Both the position numbers and the translations under genes were made by a program. From Shimia sp. SK013 (GTDB taxonomy: Bacteria > Pseudomonadota > Alphaproteobacteria > Rhodobacterales > Rhodobacteraceae): a DNA stretch of 64,000 nucleotides. The notes under the pieces were generated by a model, which was given only the letters and a program-made list of their open reading frames with translations, searched no databases and was not told the DNA's origin. The DNA is taken from the NCBI RefSeq assembly GCF_001292625.1, contig NZ_LAJH01000008.1, positions 1 to 64,000 of the forward strand, written 5' to 3'. This document shows positions 1 through 9,027 of the stretch, in pieces (position 1 is the first letter of the stretch; each line of letters begins with the position of its first letter).

Positions 1-186
1 GAGGGAGGGAGGGAATGTCGGCGAGACCGACGCATAGCCATAACGCACATGTTGGCGTCATATCAGAAGGATGCGACCTGTTTGCCGAAGGTCTCTGTCG
101 TTCTGATACATTGGATATGTGCCCTGCCCGACCAATTGCATGTCCCCTTTCAGACAAGAACATGTGAGTTTCTGCCAATCCGCGAT
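1..186. other. Window edge, no gene recognised
   Basis: This stretch precedes the stop codon of the minus-strand phosphatase gene. It opens with a short GAGG-repeat tract (about positions 1-14) and holds no open reading frame with a credible ribosome binding site. No tRNA-like or terminator-like structure with a T-run was found. Confidence 0.4.
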
Positions 187-657
187 CTAGCTATGTTTTT
201 GCAATGACAGCCCCTTGGCCCACGCCAATTGTGCATCAGTTTCCACCGCACAGGGCCGGCGTGCGCGCAGACGTTTCAACGCCTTGTCAAAATCCTGCCC
301 TGCCGCCACCATCAGCGCCAAAACCACCATACCTGACCGCCCGCATCCGCCACGGCAATGCACCAACACTCGGCCACCGGCCTGCAAGCGCATCAACAGT
401 CGCGCCGACATGTCCGGCCAGACGGCGTCAAACGCCGCATCAGGCGTGCCGAAATCGGTGATTTCGTTGTGGTGCCACTCCCAGTCCCCTCTTTGCAAGA
501 CCCCCAAGGACGCGCCCGTCTCTTCATCCAGTGTCAGACTGACAATCACGTCCGGCAGCCAAGCGCGCAGCGCATCAAACTCGTGTTTTGCCGTCGGCAG
601 CGGACTCAACGCAACCGTGCCCGTGCCAATCGACCAGTCCACAATCTCAAACGCCAT
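187..657 (-). CDS. Protein tyrosine / dual-specificity phosphatase family protein
   Basis: A 156-residue cytoplasmic protein predicted to hydrolyse phosphotyrosine or a related phosphoester. The C-terminal half carries the cysteine-phosphatase P-loop, HCRGGCGRSG (HCx5R followed by S/G). An upstream Asp (DFGTPD region) could act as general acid. The frame stays open further upstream, but the start at 657 is chosen because AAAGG sits about 8 bases before it and the added residues look non-coding. It lies divergently from dnaX, so 658-827 should hold both promoters. The family is clear; the substrate is unknown. Confidence 0.8.
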   Translation of the reverse strand: MAFEIVDWSIGTGTVALSPLPTAKHEFDALRAWLPDVIVSLTLDEETGASLGVLQRGDWEWHHNEITDFGTPDAAFDAVWPDMSARLLMRLQAGGRVLVHCRGGCGRSGMVVLALMVAAGQDFDKALKRLRARRPCAVETDAQLAWAKGLSLQKHS

Positions 658-827
658 GCCTTTGACCTTTCTCTGGTTTAAACATACGCACCCTCCTCCG
701 CGCGGCGCCCGCGCCCAGCAGATCAGATCGCTTTGCTGGTGGACGCGCCGCCCTGCCCCGCTTAACCTGACGCCTGATCCGCCGAATCCGGCGGACCCAG
801 ACACGTCCGACCAAACAGGCTGCCACT

Positions 828-2594
828 ATGACCGACACCCCCGACACAGGCTATCAGGTTCTCGCGCGTAAATACCGCCCGGAAACCTTTGCTGATCTGG
901 TGGGGCAGTCCGCCATGGTGCGCACGCTCAAAAACGCGTTTGAAGCTGACCGCATCGCTCAGGCCTTTGTCATGACCGGCATTCGCGGCACCGGCAAAAC
1001 CACCACTGCCCGCATTATCGCCAAAGGTATGAACTGCATCGGCCCTGACGGCGGTGGCGGCCCAACCACCGATCCTTGTGGCCAATGCGAACATTGCGTG
1101 GCCATTATGGAAGGCCGCCACGTCGATGTGATGGAAATGGACGCGGCCTCTCGCACTGGCGTGAACGACATCCGCGAGATCATCGATTCGGTGCACTACC
1201 GCGCGGCCTCGGCGCGCTACAAGATCTACATCATCGATGAGGTACACATGCTCTCGACCAGTGCGTTCAACGCGCTGCTCAAAACCCTGGAAGAGCCGCC
1301 CGCGCATGTGAAATTCATCTTCGCCACCACCGAAATCCGCAAGGTGCCGGTGACGGTTCTGTCTCGCTGTCAACGTTTCGACTTGCGGCGCATCGAACCC
1401 GAAGACCAGATTGGCCTGCTGCGCAAAATCGCCGCTGCCGAAAACGCCAAGATTGCCGACGATGCGCTGGCGCTGATCACCCGCGCCGCCGAAGGCTCGG
1501 CCCGTGATGCCACATCCCTGCTGGACCAAGCCATTTCCCACGGTGCCGGCGAAACCACCGCCGATCAGGTCCGCGCCATGCTGGGTCTTGCTGACCGTGG
1601 CCGTGTGCTGGATCTCTTTGACATGATCTTGCGCGGCGACGCTGGCGACGCCCTTAACGAGCTGTCTTCGCAATATGCCGACGGCGCCGACCCAATGGCC
1701 GTGCTGCGCGATCTGGCGGAAATCACCCACTGGATTTCCGTGGTCAAAGTCACGCCTGAGGCGTCAGAAGACCCCACAGTGACGCCAGACGAACGGGCGC
1801 GCGGTCAGTCCATGGCCGAGACCCTGCCCATGCGCGTGCTGACCCGCATGTGGCAAATGCTGCTCAAGGCCTTGGACGAGGTTGCTTCCGCGCCCAACGC
1901 CATGATGGCGGCAGAAATGGCCATCATTCGCCTGACGCATGTCGCCGACCTACCCAGCCCCGAAGAATTGGTGCGCAAACTGCAAGACACCCCGCGCCCG
2001 CCTATGCCGCCATCTGGCGGTCCAGGCGGCGGTGCCGCCATGGGCCAAGCAGGCGTGCCTACCCAACAAGGCGGCTATCAAGGCGGCGCAGTGCCCAATG
2101 GCGGTGGCAGCCAAGGTGGCAACGTGACCGCGCTGGCGATTGCCGACAATCAGGCACTGGCGCGCTACGCAACTTTTGAACATGTGCTCGAACTGATCCG
2201 CAGACGTCGCGACGGCGTTCTGCGGGTGCAAGTCGAGAAATACTTGCGCCTCGTGGCCTACCAGCCCGGCCGCATCGAATTTGAACCCGCTCCCAACGCG
2301 CCCAAGGACCTCGCGCAGCGCCTTGGTACGCAACTGCAACGCTGGACCAACAACCGCTGGGCGGTGATCGTCGTTTCCGAAGGTGGTGCCGACACCATCG
2401 ACGAAATCCGCAACGCCGCCGAAAACGCCATGCGCACCGAGGCCAAAACCCATCCACTGGTGCAGGCTGTGCTGGAGGCGTTCCCCAAAGCCAAGATCAC
2501 CGACATCAAGTCCCGCCAAGAGATCACCAACGAAGCCCTGGCCGAAGCCCTGCCTGAGGTCGAAGACGAATGGGATCCATTTGAGGAAGACTGA
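828..2594 (+). CDS. dnaX: DNA polymerase III subunit gamma/tau
   Basis: Clamp-loader ATPase of the replicative polymerase, 588 residues. Visible features are the AAA+ Walker A GIRGTGKT (residues 51-58), four zinc-ligand cysteines (C70, C84, C87, C90), Walker B IIDEVH (135-140), the SRC sensor (179-181), then a Gly-rich linker around 385-435 leading to the tau-specific C-terminal part. Length fits alphaproteobacterial full-length tau; I saw no clear slippery sequence for a short gamma form. It is followed by ybaB and recR, the usual order. A GACCTTG/CAAGGTC hairpin at 2613-2630 separates it from ybaB and has no T-run, so it may tune rather than end transcription. Confidence 0.97.
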   Translation: MTDTPDTGYQVLARKYRPETFADLVGQSAMVRTLKNAFEADRIAQAFVMTGIRGTGKTTTARIIAKGMNCIGPDGGGGPTTDPCGQCEHCVAIMEGRHVDVMEMDAASRTGVNDIREIIDSVHYRAASARYKIYIIDEVHMLSTSAFNALLKTLEEPPAHVKFIFATTEIRKVPVTVLSRCQRFDLRRIEPEDQIGLLRKIAAAENAKIADDALALITRAAEGSARDATSLLDQAISHGAGETTADQVRAMLGLADRGRVLDLFDMILRGDAGDALNELSSQYADGADPMAVLRDLAEITHWISVVKVTPEASEDPTVTPDERARGQSMAETLPMRVLTRMWQMLLKALDEVASAPNAMMAAEMAIIRLTHVADLPSPEELVRKLQDTPRPPMPPSGGPGGGAAMGQAGVPTQQGGYQGGAVPNGGGSQGGNVTALAIADNQALARYATFEHVLELIRRRRDGVLRVQVEKYLRLVAYQPGRIEFEPAPNAPKDLAQRLGTQLQRWTNNRWAVIVVSEGGADTIDEIRNAAENAMRTEAKTHPLVQAVLEAFPKAKITDIKSRQEITNEALAEALPEVEDEWDPFEED

Positions 2595-2675
2595 TCGCAA
2601 CTGCGACGACGCGACCTTGTAAACAAGGTCCATCATCCGTATTTAGGCCGCAACAACACTTAAGGAGAGACCCAG

Positions 2676-3020
2676 ATGCTTAAAGGCCTCGGTAACCTCG
2701 GCGACATGGCCGGGATGATGAAAAAAGCCCAAGACATGCAAGCCAAAATGACTGATATGCAGGAAGAACTGCACAACATGATGGTTGTTGGCGAAAGCGG
2801 CGCCGGTCTGGTCAAGGCCACCGCGTCGGCCAAAGGTGAACTCAAGGCGCTCGACATCGACCCCTCCATTTTCAACGGCGAGGACAAAGAAGTGGTCGAA
2901 GACCTGATCCTTGCGGCCATCAAAGATGCACAGACCAAGGCGGCGGATCGCGCACAAGAAGAGCTCGGCAAGATCACGTCAGAGCTGGGTCTGCCCGCTG
3001 ACATGAAACTGCCGTTCTAA
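2676..3020 (+). CDS. YbaB/EbfC family nucleoid-associated protein
   Basis: A 114-residue DNA-binding protein of the YbaB/EbfC family, small dimers that bind the nucleoid and are nearly always encoded between dnaX and recR, as here. The N-terminal half is Met/Lys/Gln-rich and helical (MMKKAQDMQAKM), followed by the conserved G(E)SGAGLVKAT strand region typical of the family. The start at 2676 has a strong AAGGAG site 8 bases upstream. Length matches the family (about 105-115). Its link to recombination through recR is inferred from gene order only. Confidence 0.95.
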   Translation: MLKGLGNLGDMAGMMKKAQDMQAKMTDMQEELHNMMVVGESGAGLVKATASAKGELKALDIDPSIFNGEDKEVVEDLILAAIKDAQTKAADRAQEELGKITSELGLPADMKLPF

Positions 3021-3089
3021 AGAACTTGCACGCCCCCCGCCACTTCTCGCTATAGTTAAGCAGAGATGACCCAGCAAAGGGCGCAAGAC

Positions 3090-3680
3090 ATGAGCAGTTC
3101 CGACATAGACACGCTGATCGAGATGATGGCCAAGCTGCCCGGGCTTGGCCCCCGCTCCGCACGACGTGCGGTTCTGCACCTTATTCGCAAACGTGGCTTT
3201 CTGCTTGCTCCGCTTGCAGACGCCATGCAGGCCGTGGCCGTTTCCGCCCGTGAATGCCTGAACTGCGGCAACGTCGGCACCACCGACATTTGTGACATTT
3301 GCGCCTCCGAAAAACGCGCCACGGGCGAACTTTGCGTGGTCGAAGATGTGTCCGATCTATGGGCCATGGAACGCGCGAGCGTCTTTCAGGGCCGCTACCA
3401 TGTGCTTGGCGGCACCCTGTCCGCTCTCGAAGGTGTTGGACCCGAAGACATCTCCATTCCCAAGCTGGTTGACCGTGTTGCTTCCGAGCAAATCACCGAA
3501 GTTATTCTGGCGCTCAACACCACTGTCGACGGCCAGACAACGGCGCACTATATCGCAGACCAACTTGAAGAGCGCGTTCGGCTGACCTCTCTGGCCCAAG
3601 GCGTGCCTGTGGGCGGGGAGTTGGACTATCTCGACGAAGGCACCATCAGCGCCGCCCTGAACGCGCGCAAAACGCTCTAA
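3090..3680 (+). CDS. recR: Recombination protein RecR
   Basis: RecR acts with RecF/RecO to load RecA on gapped DNA. The 196-residue product has the N-terminal helix-hairpin-helix ([12 protein letters not shown]), a four-cysteine zinc finger (C56, C59, C68, C71), a Toprim domain beginning [15 protein letters not shown], and the Walker-B-like [15 protein letters not shown] region. I chose the ATG at 3090 because AAAGGG lies 8 bases upstream and homologues begin just before the DI(D/E)TLI helix. An in-frame ATG at 3066 would add eight residues and cannot be excluded. Third gene of the dnaX-ybaB-recR set. Confidence 0.95.
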   Translation: MSSSDIDTLIEMMAKLPGLGPRSARRAVLHLIRKRGFLLAPLADAMQAVAVSARECLNCGNVGTTDICDICASEKRATGELCVVEDVSDLWAMERASVFQGRYHVLGGTLSALEGVGPEDISIPKLVDRVASEQITEVILALNTTVDGQTTAHYIADQLEERVRLTSLAQGVPVGGELDYLDEGTISAALNARKTL

Positions 3681-3743
3681 AGCGTCCTTCTGCCCAGCTG
3701 TGCCAAAACCAAACAGATGTAAGGCTCTGCGGAGGCAAACACG

Positions 3744-4334
3744 TTGAACAAATTTGGACATCTTCCAACGCCCCCTGACGGGCCCTTCCGGTTCATCGCT
3801 CTGGATGTCGAAACCGCCAGCAGGGCCGCTGGCAGCATTTGTCAAATTGGCCTCTGTTTTGTCAGCGACACAGGGACCATGCAGACCTATTCGGTCCTGG
3901 TTGACCCCGAAGATCCCTTTGAGGCCTTCAACACGGAGCTTCACGGCATTTCCGCCGAAACCGTGCGCGATGCCGCGACATTCCCGACGGTCTACGCCGC
4001 CTTGTTTGACCGGCTTAACACCCACAGCCTTGTGCAACACAGCACCTTTGACGAAAAGGTCATGACCGCTGCCTGCGCGCGCTATGATCTGCCCATGCTC
4101 ACCTCACATTGGACAAACAGCGTCAAAGTGGCCCGCCAAGCATGGCCCGCCCTAAAAGGAGCAGGCGGACACGGGCTGGCCAATCTCAAAAAACATCTCG
4201 GCCTCAGCTTTCATCACCACGATGCGGGCGAAGACGCGCGCGCGGCGGCCTGTGTGATCCTCAAGGCAGAAGAAACAACGGGCGTGCGCTTGGCCCATCT
4301 TAAGACGAACCGCCAGCTAAACCTGCCGATCTGA
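3744..4334 (+). CDS. DnaQ-like 3'-5' exonuclease (DEDDh family)
   Basis: A 196-residue protein with a single RNase-H-fold exonuclease domain. The acidic metal ligands are visible: DVE (D21, E23) in the first motif, D103 in STFDEK, and the H159-x4-D164 pair of the DEDDh motif III. It lacks the tau-binding tail of polymerase III epsilon, so it is more likely a repair or RNA/DNA trimming nuclease than the replicative proofreader. The start is TTG at 3744, supported by GGAGG about 9 bases upstream. It ends just before a bidirectional terminator facing the convergent TrcR-like gene. Confidence 0.85.
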   Translation: MNKFGHLPTPPDGPFRFIALDVETASRAAGSICQIGLCFVSDTGTMQTYSVLVDPEDPFEAFNTELHGISAETVRDAATFPTVYAALFDRLNTHSLVQHSTFDEKVMTAACARYDLPMLTSHWTNSVKVARQAWPALKGAGGHGLANLKKHLGLSFHHHDAGEDARAAACVILKAEETTGVRLAHLKTNRQLNLPI

Positions 4335-4347
4335 AAGGGGCTTTGGC

Positions 4348-4381
4348 AAAAAAAGAGGCCGCCCAGATGGACGGCCTTTTT
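4348..4381. terminator. Bidirectional Rho-independent terminator
   Basis: GGCCG (4357-4361) pairs with CGGCC (4372-4376), with a short inner CC/GG extension. The stem is flanked by an A-run on the left and a T-run on the right. It sits between the convergent exonuclease (+) and TrcR-like (-) genes and can serve both. Confidence 0.8.
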
Positions 4382-4401
4382 GTGTTCTGTAACGGTCAGA
4401 C

Positions 4402-5154
4402 TTAGCGTGGCTGCTCGTCTTCGTCTTCGTTTTCCGGCAGGTTGAAGAAACTGTCGGCATCCGAGAAATCCGCATCCGATGCATCCTTTTCGCTGTCATC
4501 ATCAGACAGTGAGAAGGTTTCCAGACCTTCGATCGCCGTTGGGATTTTCGGTTCGGCTTCCATGCCCAAAGACGTCTGCGTGCTCACCAGCTTGCGACGC
4601 TCATCATCGGTCATCACTTCGCCATCCGCTGCTTTCTTCGCGGCGGCTTTTTGTACAACCGCATCCAATTCGGACTGTTTGCACAGACCCAATGCCACCG
4701 GATCAATTGGCTGAATGTTGGCAATATTCCAGTGGGTCCGCTCGCGGATCGCCTGAATTGTTGGCTTGGTGGTGCCAACCAGCTTGCCAATTTGGCCATC
4801 GCTCAGCTCGGGGTGGAATTTCACCAGCCAATAGATCGACGCCGGACGGTCCTGACGTTTGGACAAAGGTGTATAACGCGGGCCGCGACGCTTTTCTTCG
4901 CCTGTAGCAGCCGCATTGAATTTCAGCTTCATCTTATAAAGCGGATTGGTTTCCGCGTTTGTAAGCTCTTCCTGAACCAATTGGTTGTTGGCAACGGGGT
5001 CAAAACCCTTCACGCCAGTGGCCACATCGCCATCCGCGATGCCCTGAATTTCCAATTCGTGCATGCCAACAAAATCCGCGATCTGCTTGAAGCTGATCGT
5101 GGTGTTGTCCACCAGCCAGACGGCGGTGGCCTTGGGGTGCAACAGTTTTGCCAT
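4402..5154 (-). CDS. trcR: DUF1013 family protein, TrcR-type cell cycle transcriptional regulator
   Basis: A 250-residue protein of the alphaproteobacterial DUF1013 family, now usually named cell cycle regulator TrcR. Two helix-turn-helix-like segments are visible: near the N-terminus (TISFKQIADFVGMHELEIQ) and in the middle (LSDGQIGKLVGTTKPTIQ). Both resemble the DNA-binding repeats expected of the family. The C-terminus is an acidic, Ser/Asp/Glu-rich tail, probably disordered. The start at 5154 has AAGGAG 9 bases upstream; the longer in-frame extension is rejected. The family name is recalled, and the regulatory role here is inferred from it. Confidence 0.85.
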   Translation of the reverse strand: MAKLLHPKATAVWLVDNTTISFKQIADFVGMHELEIQGIADGDVATGVKGFDPVANNQLVQEELTNAETNPLYKMKLKFNAAATGEEKRRGPRYTPLSKRQDRPASIYWLVKFHPELSDGQIGKLVGTTKPTIQAIRERTHWNIANIQPIDPVALGLCKQSELDAVVQKAAAKKAADGEVMTDDERRKLVSTQTSLGMEAEPKIPTAIEGLETFSLSDDDSEKDASDADFSDADSFFNLPENEDEDEQPR

Positions 5155-5302
5155 GTGTCTACTCCTTACGAATCTCTTTCGCCGCATATAGGTTTCCCGT
5201 CGCCTGACTTTTGTCAGACGGCACCGTTGGTCTGGTGCGGGTTGCCGTTGTCGGGGAACTTGAGGCCGATATAGTGCGGTCAAGACAAAAAGGAAAGACC
5301 CA

Positions 5303-5941
5303 ATGCGCCATTTGATAAGCCTCCTCCTAGCCGCCCTTTTGGCTGGGCACGCCTTTGCCGACGACGACATTGCCGGTGACTTTGACTATTATGTCATGGC
5401 ACTCAGCTGGTCACCAAACTGGTGCGCCATCGAAGGCGACGCCAAGCGTTCGCCGCAATGTGACACCGGCGAAGACCACGGCTGGGTGCTGCACGGGCTC
5501 TGGCCGCAATACCATCAGGGCTGGCCGGACTATTGCCGCACCACCCACCGCAATCCACCGCGTAGCCTGACAAATGACATGGCCGACATCATGGGCACCT
5601 CAGGTCTGGCGTGGCACCAATGGAAAAAGCATGGCACCTGCTCCGGCCTGTCCGCCGAGGATTACTTCGCTTTGTCGCGCCAAGCCTACGACAGCGTGAC
5701 CCGCCCCACAGTGTTCCGAGAATTGGATCAGACAGTGCGCTTGCCAGCTTCAGTGGTGGAACAGGCGTTTCTCAAAGCCAACCCACGCCTCGCGCCAGAC
5801 ACGCTGACCATCACTTGCCGGGATGGATTTATCCAAGAGGCGCGCGTATGTTTGTCACGCGATCTCAATCCGGTGCCTTGTGGGCGCGATGTCAGCCGGG
5901 ATTGCAAATTGGACAGCGCGCGGTTTGACCCGCTGCGCTGA
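5303..5941 (+). CDS. Secreted ribonuclease T2 family protein
   Basis: A 212-residue exported ribonuclease with a signal peptide (about residues 1-19, cleaved after HAFA). Active-site segment CAS I is VLHGLWPQY (H64). Segment CAS II is AWHQWKKHGTC (H105 and H110). In well-studied T2 enzymes CAS II reads HEWxKHG, so the catalytic Glu position is Gln (Q106) here, which may lower activity. Several cysteines (C41, C53, C78, C113 and others) suggest disulfides, fitting the periplasm or exterior. It lies divergently from the TrcR gene and converges on a lipoprotein gene 6 bases away. Confidence 0.88.
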   Translation: MRHLISLLLAALLAGHAFADDDIAGDFDYYVMALSWSPNWCAIEGDAKRSPQCDTGEDHGWVLHGLWPQYHQGWPDYCRTTHRNPPRSLTNDMADIMGTSGLAWHQWKKHGTCSGLSAEDYFALSRQAYDSVTRPTVFRELDQTVRLPASVVEQAFLKANPRLAPDTLTITCRDGFIQEARVCLSRDLNPVPCGRDVSRDCKLDSARFDPLR

Positions 5942-5947
5942 TTTGTA

Positions 5948-6343
5948 TCAATCATCTGACAGCTTGTTGATCCTTAACTTGCCGCTCGCCGCTTCTTCGC
6001 ATTTGCCACGCGAAAAGTCGGCGCTTGTGCTGACCCAGTTCAAGGCCATCACACTGTCCCCGTCCGCGCGCAGATAAAAGGGTATCGGCTCGCTTTGGCC
6101 ACCACTGTTGTTGCCACGCACCATCGTGCCGCAATACAGTTGATGCCCGTTGCTCAGCGCATATGTTCTAAATTCGGGGAACTGCGCCAAACCTGGATTA
6201 CTTGCCTGCTCAGCCAAACGGTTCTTGGCCCAAAACACCTCTTGCGATGTCGGTGTCGTTGGCGTGGTGCTGACGCGCATCATGTCCAGCGAACACGCGC
6301 CCAATAGCGGCAGGCAAATCAACGCCGCAATCGAATTCTTCAT
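5948..6343 (-). CDS. Small predicted lipoprotein of unknown function
   Basis: A 131-residue protein with a lipoprotein signal: short basic start, hydrophobic stretch, then the lipobox LLGAC (Cys at about residue 18). The mature part has no family I recognise; it contains two further cysteines (YCGTM and GKCEEA) that could form a disulfide. The start at 6343 is set by AAGGAG 9 bases upstream. It lies downstream of the F0 ATP synthase operon but behind that operon's terminator, so it is probably transcribed separately. Confidence 0.75.
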   Translation of the reverse strand: MKNSIAALICLPLLGACSLDMMRVSTTPTTPTSQEVFWAKNRLAEQASNPGLAQFPEFRTYALSNGHQLYCGTMVRGNNSGGQSEPIPFYLRADGDSVMALNWVSTSADFSRGKCEEAASGKLRINKLSDD

Positions 6344-6415
6344 TGCTGCTTCTCCTTTTTGTCTTGTTGCCAACAGCATAACCACAGGTTTGAGACCACA
6401 TCACGGCAAAAATGC

Positions 6416-6447
6416 AAAAAGCCCGGACGTTGCCGTCCGGGCTTTTT
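6416..6447 (-). terminator. Rho-independent terminator of the F0 ATP synthase operon
   Basis: A perfect 9-bp stem, GCCCGGACG (6421-6429) with CGTCCGGGC (6434-6442), has a TTGC loop. Read on the minus strand it is followed by TTTTT (complement of 6416-6420). It lies about 20 bases beyond the atpF stop codon. Confidence 0.9.
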
Positions 6448-6466
6448 CTGTCTCATGTACCAATGC

Positions 6467-7027
6467 TTAGTGCAGCTTGGAGTCGACCTCGGAGATTCCG
6501 GTCTCGATCAGCTTGTTGGCGTCTGCCGCTGTCATCTGATCGGAAATCACGTTGCGCGCGGCCGCAATGGCCACCGAAACGGCCTGATCGCGCACTTCTT
6601 TGACGGCCGAAGCCTGCGCAGATGCGATCTGGTCCTGTGCCGCAGCCAAACGACGGACAATCGAGTCTTCAAGATCCGCCTTGGCCTGAATAGCCGCGTT
6701 TTGGGCTTCTTCTTTGGCCTGCGCGATGATGCGCGCCGCCTGCTCTTTTACTTCTTGCTGTTTACGCTCGTAAGACGCCAGTACCGTCTGGGCTTCCTCG
6801 CGCAGGGCGCGGGCTTCGTCCAGTTCGGATTTGATGTCGTCGGCGCGCTTGTCCAACATCCCACCCAAAAGGGAAGGCACTTTGAAGTAAAACAGCACCG
6901 CGATGAACAGGATGAAACCCAACGTCACGACAAAGTCGGTGTTCTTCAACGAAAAGAACGGGCCGCTGGCAGCAAACGCAGGGCTTGCCATCATAAGGGC
7001 GGTGACGGTTGCGAGTGTTGTGCGCAT
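6467..7027 (-). CDS. atpF: F0F1 ATP synthase subunit B
   Basis: Peripheral-stalk subunit b of the F0 sector, 186 residues, joining the membrane part to F1. It has a signal-like N-terminus (MRTTLATVTALMMASPAFA), one membrane helix at about residues 33-50 (FVVTLGFILFIAVLFYF), then a long Ala/Glu/Gln/Arg-rich coiled coil (AREEAQTVLASYERKQQEV). It is the last gene of atpI-B-E-F'-F, 4 bases after atpF'. Having both b and b' is typical of photosynthetic and related alphaproteobacteria, where the stalk is a heterodimer. A strong terminator follows. Confidence 0.95.
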   Translation of the reverse strand: MRTTLATVTALMMASPAFAASGPFFSLKNTDFVVTLGFILFIAVLFYFKVPSLLGGMLDKRADDIKSELDEARALREEAQTVLASYERKQQEVKEQAARIIAQAKEEAQNAAIQAKADLEDSIVRRLAAAQDQIASAQASAVKEVRDQAVSVAIAAARNVISDQMTAADANKLIETGISEVDSKLH

Positions 7028-7031
7028 GGTC

Positions 7032-7574
7032 TTACCCTTTCATCCGGTCAGCGACCGCTTTGGTTACGGCTTTGGCATCTGCTTTGCCACCCAGCGCTGC
7101 GACAACTTCGTTCGCAGTTGCATCGGCAACATCCTTGATGCTGTCCAGCGCACCGGCACGGATTTCAGCAATTGCCTTCTCCGATTCAGCCGCCTTAGCG
7201 GAAATTTCCGCATCAGCCTTCTGTATTGCGACGTCCAGGTCTGCCTGGATCTCGGCCTTCGCTTCAGCAGCGATTTTCTGCGCTTCAACACGCGCATCTG
7301 CCAAAGCCTGATTGTAGGCCTCTTCCGCTTCTACAGCTTTCGCCTTCAGCTCTTCAGCTGCGGCGATGTCATTCGTAATGGTCCCCTGGCGTTCAGCCAG
7401 AACCGCAGCGATGCGCGGCAGCGCGATGCGCGACAGGACGAAGTAGATCACGACCAGCGTGATCAAAAGCCAGAAAATCTGGTTGCCCCAGTTCGAAAAG
7501 TCGAGCTGTGGCATGCCCGGTGCAGAGGCAGCCTCTGCGGCGTGGCCTGCGGCGTCAGTTGTAGTGGTCGCCAT
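7032..7574 (-). CDS. atpG: F0F1 ATP synthase subunit B'
   Basis: The second peripheral-stalk subunit (b'), 180 residues. After an Ala-rich N-terminus there is one membrane segment ([20 protein letters not shown], about residues 33-52), followed by [14 protein letters not shown] and a long charged Ala/Glu coiled coil. The segment GNQIFWLL...PRIxxVLxxR marks it as b' rather than b. It lies between atpE and atpF in the operon. The symbol follows the cyanobacterial/alphaproteobacterial usage (also atpX or atpF2); it is not the F1 gamma subunit. Confidence 0.93.
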   Translation of the reverse strand: MATTTTDAAGHAAEAASAPGMPQLDFSNWGNQIFWLLITLVVIYFVLSRIALPRIAAVLAERQGTITNDIAAAEELKAKAVEAEEAYNQALADARVEAQKIAAEAKAEIQADLDVAIQKADAEISAKAAESEKAIAEIRAGALDSIKDVADATANEVVAALGGKADAKAVTKAVADRMKG

Positions 7575-7656
7575 GACGTCCTCCTGGGAACTTCCGTGTG
7601 ATTACGGGTGGGGCACTAAGGTGCCCGCACCCGCACGTAAGGATGGTTCCGTAGGC

Positions 7657-7881
7657 TTAGACGGCGAACATCAGCAGAAGCGCAACCAGGAACGAGAAGA
7701 TGCCCAGTGCTTCCGCAAACGCGATGCCGATGAAGAGAGTTGCAGTCTGACCAGCAGCTGCGGATGGGTTGCGCAGAGCGCCAGCCAAGAAGTTGCCTGC
7801 CACGTTACCAACACCGATAGCGGCTGCGCCGGAACCGATTGCTGCGAGACCTGCGCCGATGTGTGCGAGTTGACCTTCCAT
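7657..7881 (-). CDS. atpE: F0F1 ATP synthase subunit C
   Basis: The proteolipid of the rotor ring, 74 residues. It has two membrane helices joined by the polar RNPSA loop (residues 37-41), and the ion-carrying carboxylate is Glu57 in [12 protein letters not shown] see no sodium-type ligand set beside the Glu, so proton coupling is the likely mode. The gene has larger flanking gaps (55 and 82 bases) than its neighbours, common for atpE, whose message needs high translation; an AAGGAG-like site precedes the ATG. Confidence 0.96.
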   Translation of the reverse strand: MEGQLAHIGAGLAAIGSGAAAIGVGNVAGNFLAGALRNPSAAAGQTATLFIGIAFAEALGIFSFLVALLLMFAV

Positions 7882-7936
7882 GAGTGTATCTCCTTACGAT
7901 TGGAAGTTAATAGTAGAGTTCGTGTTTCTGGGACCG

Positions 7937-8695
7937 TTAGTGCGAAGGATGCAGCGCATCTTTCAGATACACACAGGTCAGAATAGTAAAGACGTAGGCT
8001 TGGATAAAGGCCACGAGGACCTCCAGACCGTACATCGCGGTGATCGCCACCACGGACACAGGGCTGACCACGGCGATCGCGGCAAAGCCCGCGAACACTT
8101 TGATCACCGCGTGACCGGCCATCACGTTACCCGCAAGACGGATGCTGTGGCTGACAGGGCGGACGAAGTAAGAAATCAGTTCGATGATCGCCAGGATCGG
8201 ACGCAACGCCAGCGGCGCGCTTGAGACCCAGAAGAGACCAAGGAAGCCCATGCCGTTCTTGACGAAACCAACGACGGTCACGGTCAGGAACACCAACAAG
8301 GCCAGCACCACAGTCACACCAAAGTGGCTTGTGGTGGTAAAGGACATCGGGATCAGGCCAAGGAAGTTGGCAAACACGATGAACATGAAAAGCGTCATGA
8401 TGTAGGGGAAGAACTTGATCGCGTCCTTGCCGGCCACATCTTCGACCATCTTATAGACAAAACCGTACGCCAGCTCGCCGATCGACTGGCTGCGCGATGG
8501 CACAACCGCGCGGCGGCGCGTGCCAACAACCATCAATGCAATGACGGCCACAACGGCCAAGGCCATCCAAAGGGTCACGTTTGTAGGGGTGTACCAATTG
8601 ATTATGTCGCCACCAAACAAAGGTTTGATGATGAACTGATCCATCGGGTGGAATTCCAGACCGCCACTCTCTGCGCCGTGTGCTTCGCTTGCCAC
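7937..8695 (-). CDS. atpB: F0F1 ATP synthase subunit A
   Basis: The stator subunit a that forms the proton half-channels, 252 residues with about five to six membrane helices. The essential arginine is visible in [14 protein letters not shown], and the last helix carries the usual [14 protein letters not shown] ending. It starts with GTG at 8695, with AGAGGA about 8 bases upstream, two bases after the atpI stop. It works with the c-ring encoded next. Confidence 0.96.
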   Translation of the reverse strand: MASEAHGAESGGLEFHPMDQFIIKPLFGGDIINWYTPTNVTLWMALAVVAVIALMVVGTRRRAVVPSRSQSIGELAYGFVYKMVEDVAGKDAIKFFPYIMTLFMFIVFANFLGLIPMSFTTTSHFGVTVVLALLVFLTVTVVGFVKNGMGFLGLFWVSSAPLALRPILAIIELISYFVRPVSHSIRLAGNVMAGHAVIKVFAGFAAIAVVSPVSVVAITAMYGLEVLVAFIQAYVFTILTCVYLKDALHPSH

Positions 8696-8697
8696 GT

Positions 8698-9027
8698 TCA
8701 GTTCCTCTCGTCTCTTTCAGCGACCTCGGCCGCTTGTTTCTCTTCGATCTCTTTGGCGGTGCGCATCATAACGTTGATACCCGCGGCAAGACCAAACAAT
8801 GTGAACAGCACCATGAAGATCGGGAGTGTCCCGAACACGCTGTCCAGCGCATATCCGATGCCAAAACCGATCCCGAGACCGGCTACCATTTCTACCACCA
8901 TGCGCCACGCCTGATTGGCGCCCGAATAGTGCTCATCAGCGCGGGGTTTGGGGTCCTGGGCCTTTTTGGCCGCCTCGATCCGCTCCTCAAGACGCTGCAT
9001 TTGGTCTTTTTGGCCCGGCTCGGTCAC
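8698..9027 (-). CDS. atpI: AtpI/AtpZ family ATP synthase accessory protein
   Basis: A 109-residue membrane protein at the head of the F0 operon. Family members help c-ring assembly or act as a small cation channel. A charged N-terminal helix ([15 protein letters not shown]) precedes two membrane helices: one Gly-rich ([20 protein letters not shown]) and one [21 protein letters not shown] chose GTG at 9027, because the GGAGG upstream lies 10 bases from it but only 4 from an in-frame TTG at 9033; an ATG at 9000 is also possible. The operon promoter should be in 9028-9353. Confidence 0.88.
   Translation of the reverse strand: MTEPGQKDQMQRLEERIEAAKKAQDPKPRADEHYSGANQAWRMVVEMVAGLGIGFGIGYALDSVFGTLPIFMVLFTLFGLAAGINVMMRTAKEIEEKQAAEVAERDERN

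Noticed and set aside
665-827. 4.5S SRP RNA gene expected near dnaX
   Set aside because: The conserved GGAAGGAAGCAGC-type loop is absent here and in 1-186.
762-1730. Long minus-strand frame (322 codons) opposite dnaX
   Set aside because: It is antisense to a clear dnaX, His/Gly-rich as expected of a shadow frame, and has no ribosome site.
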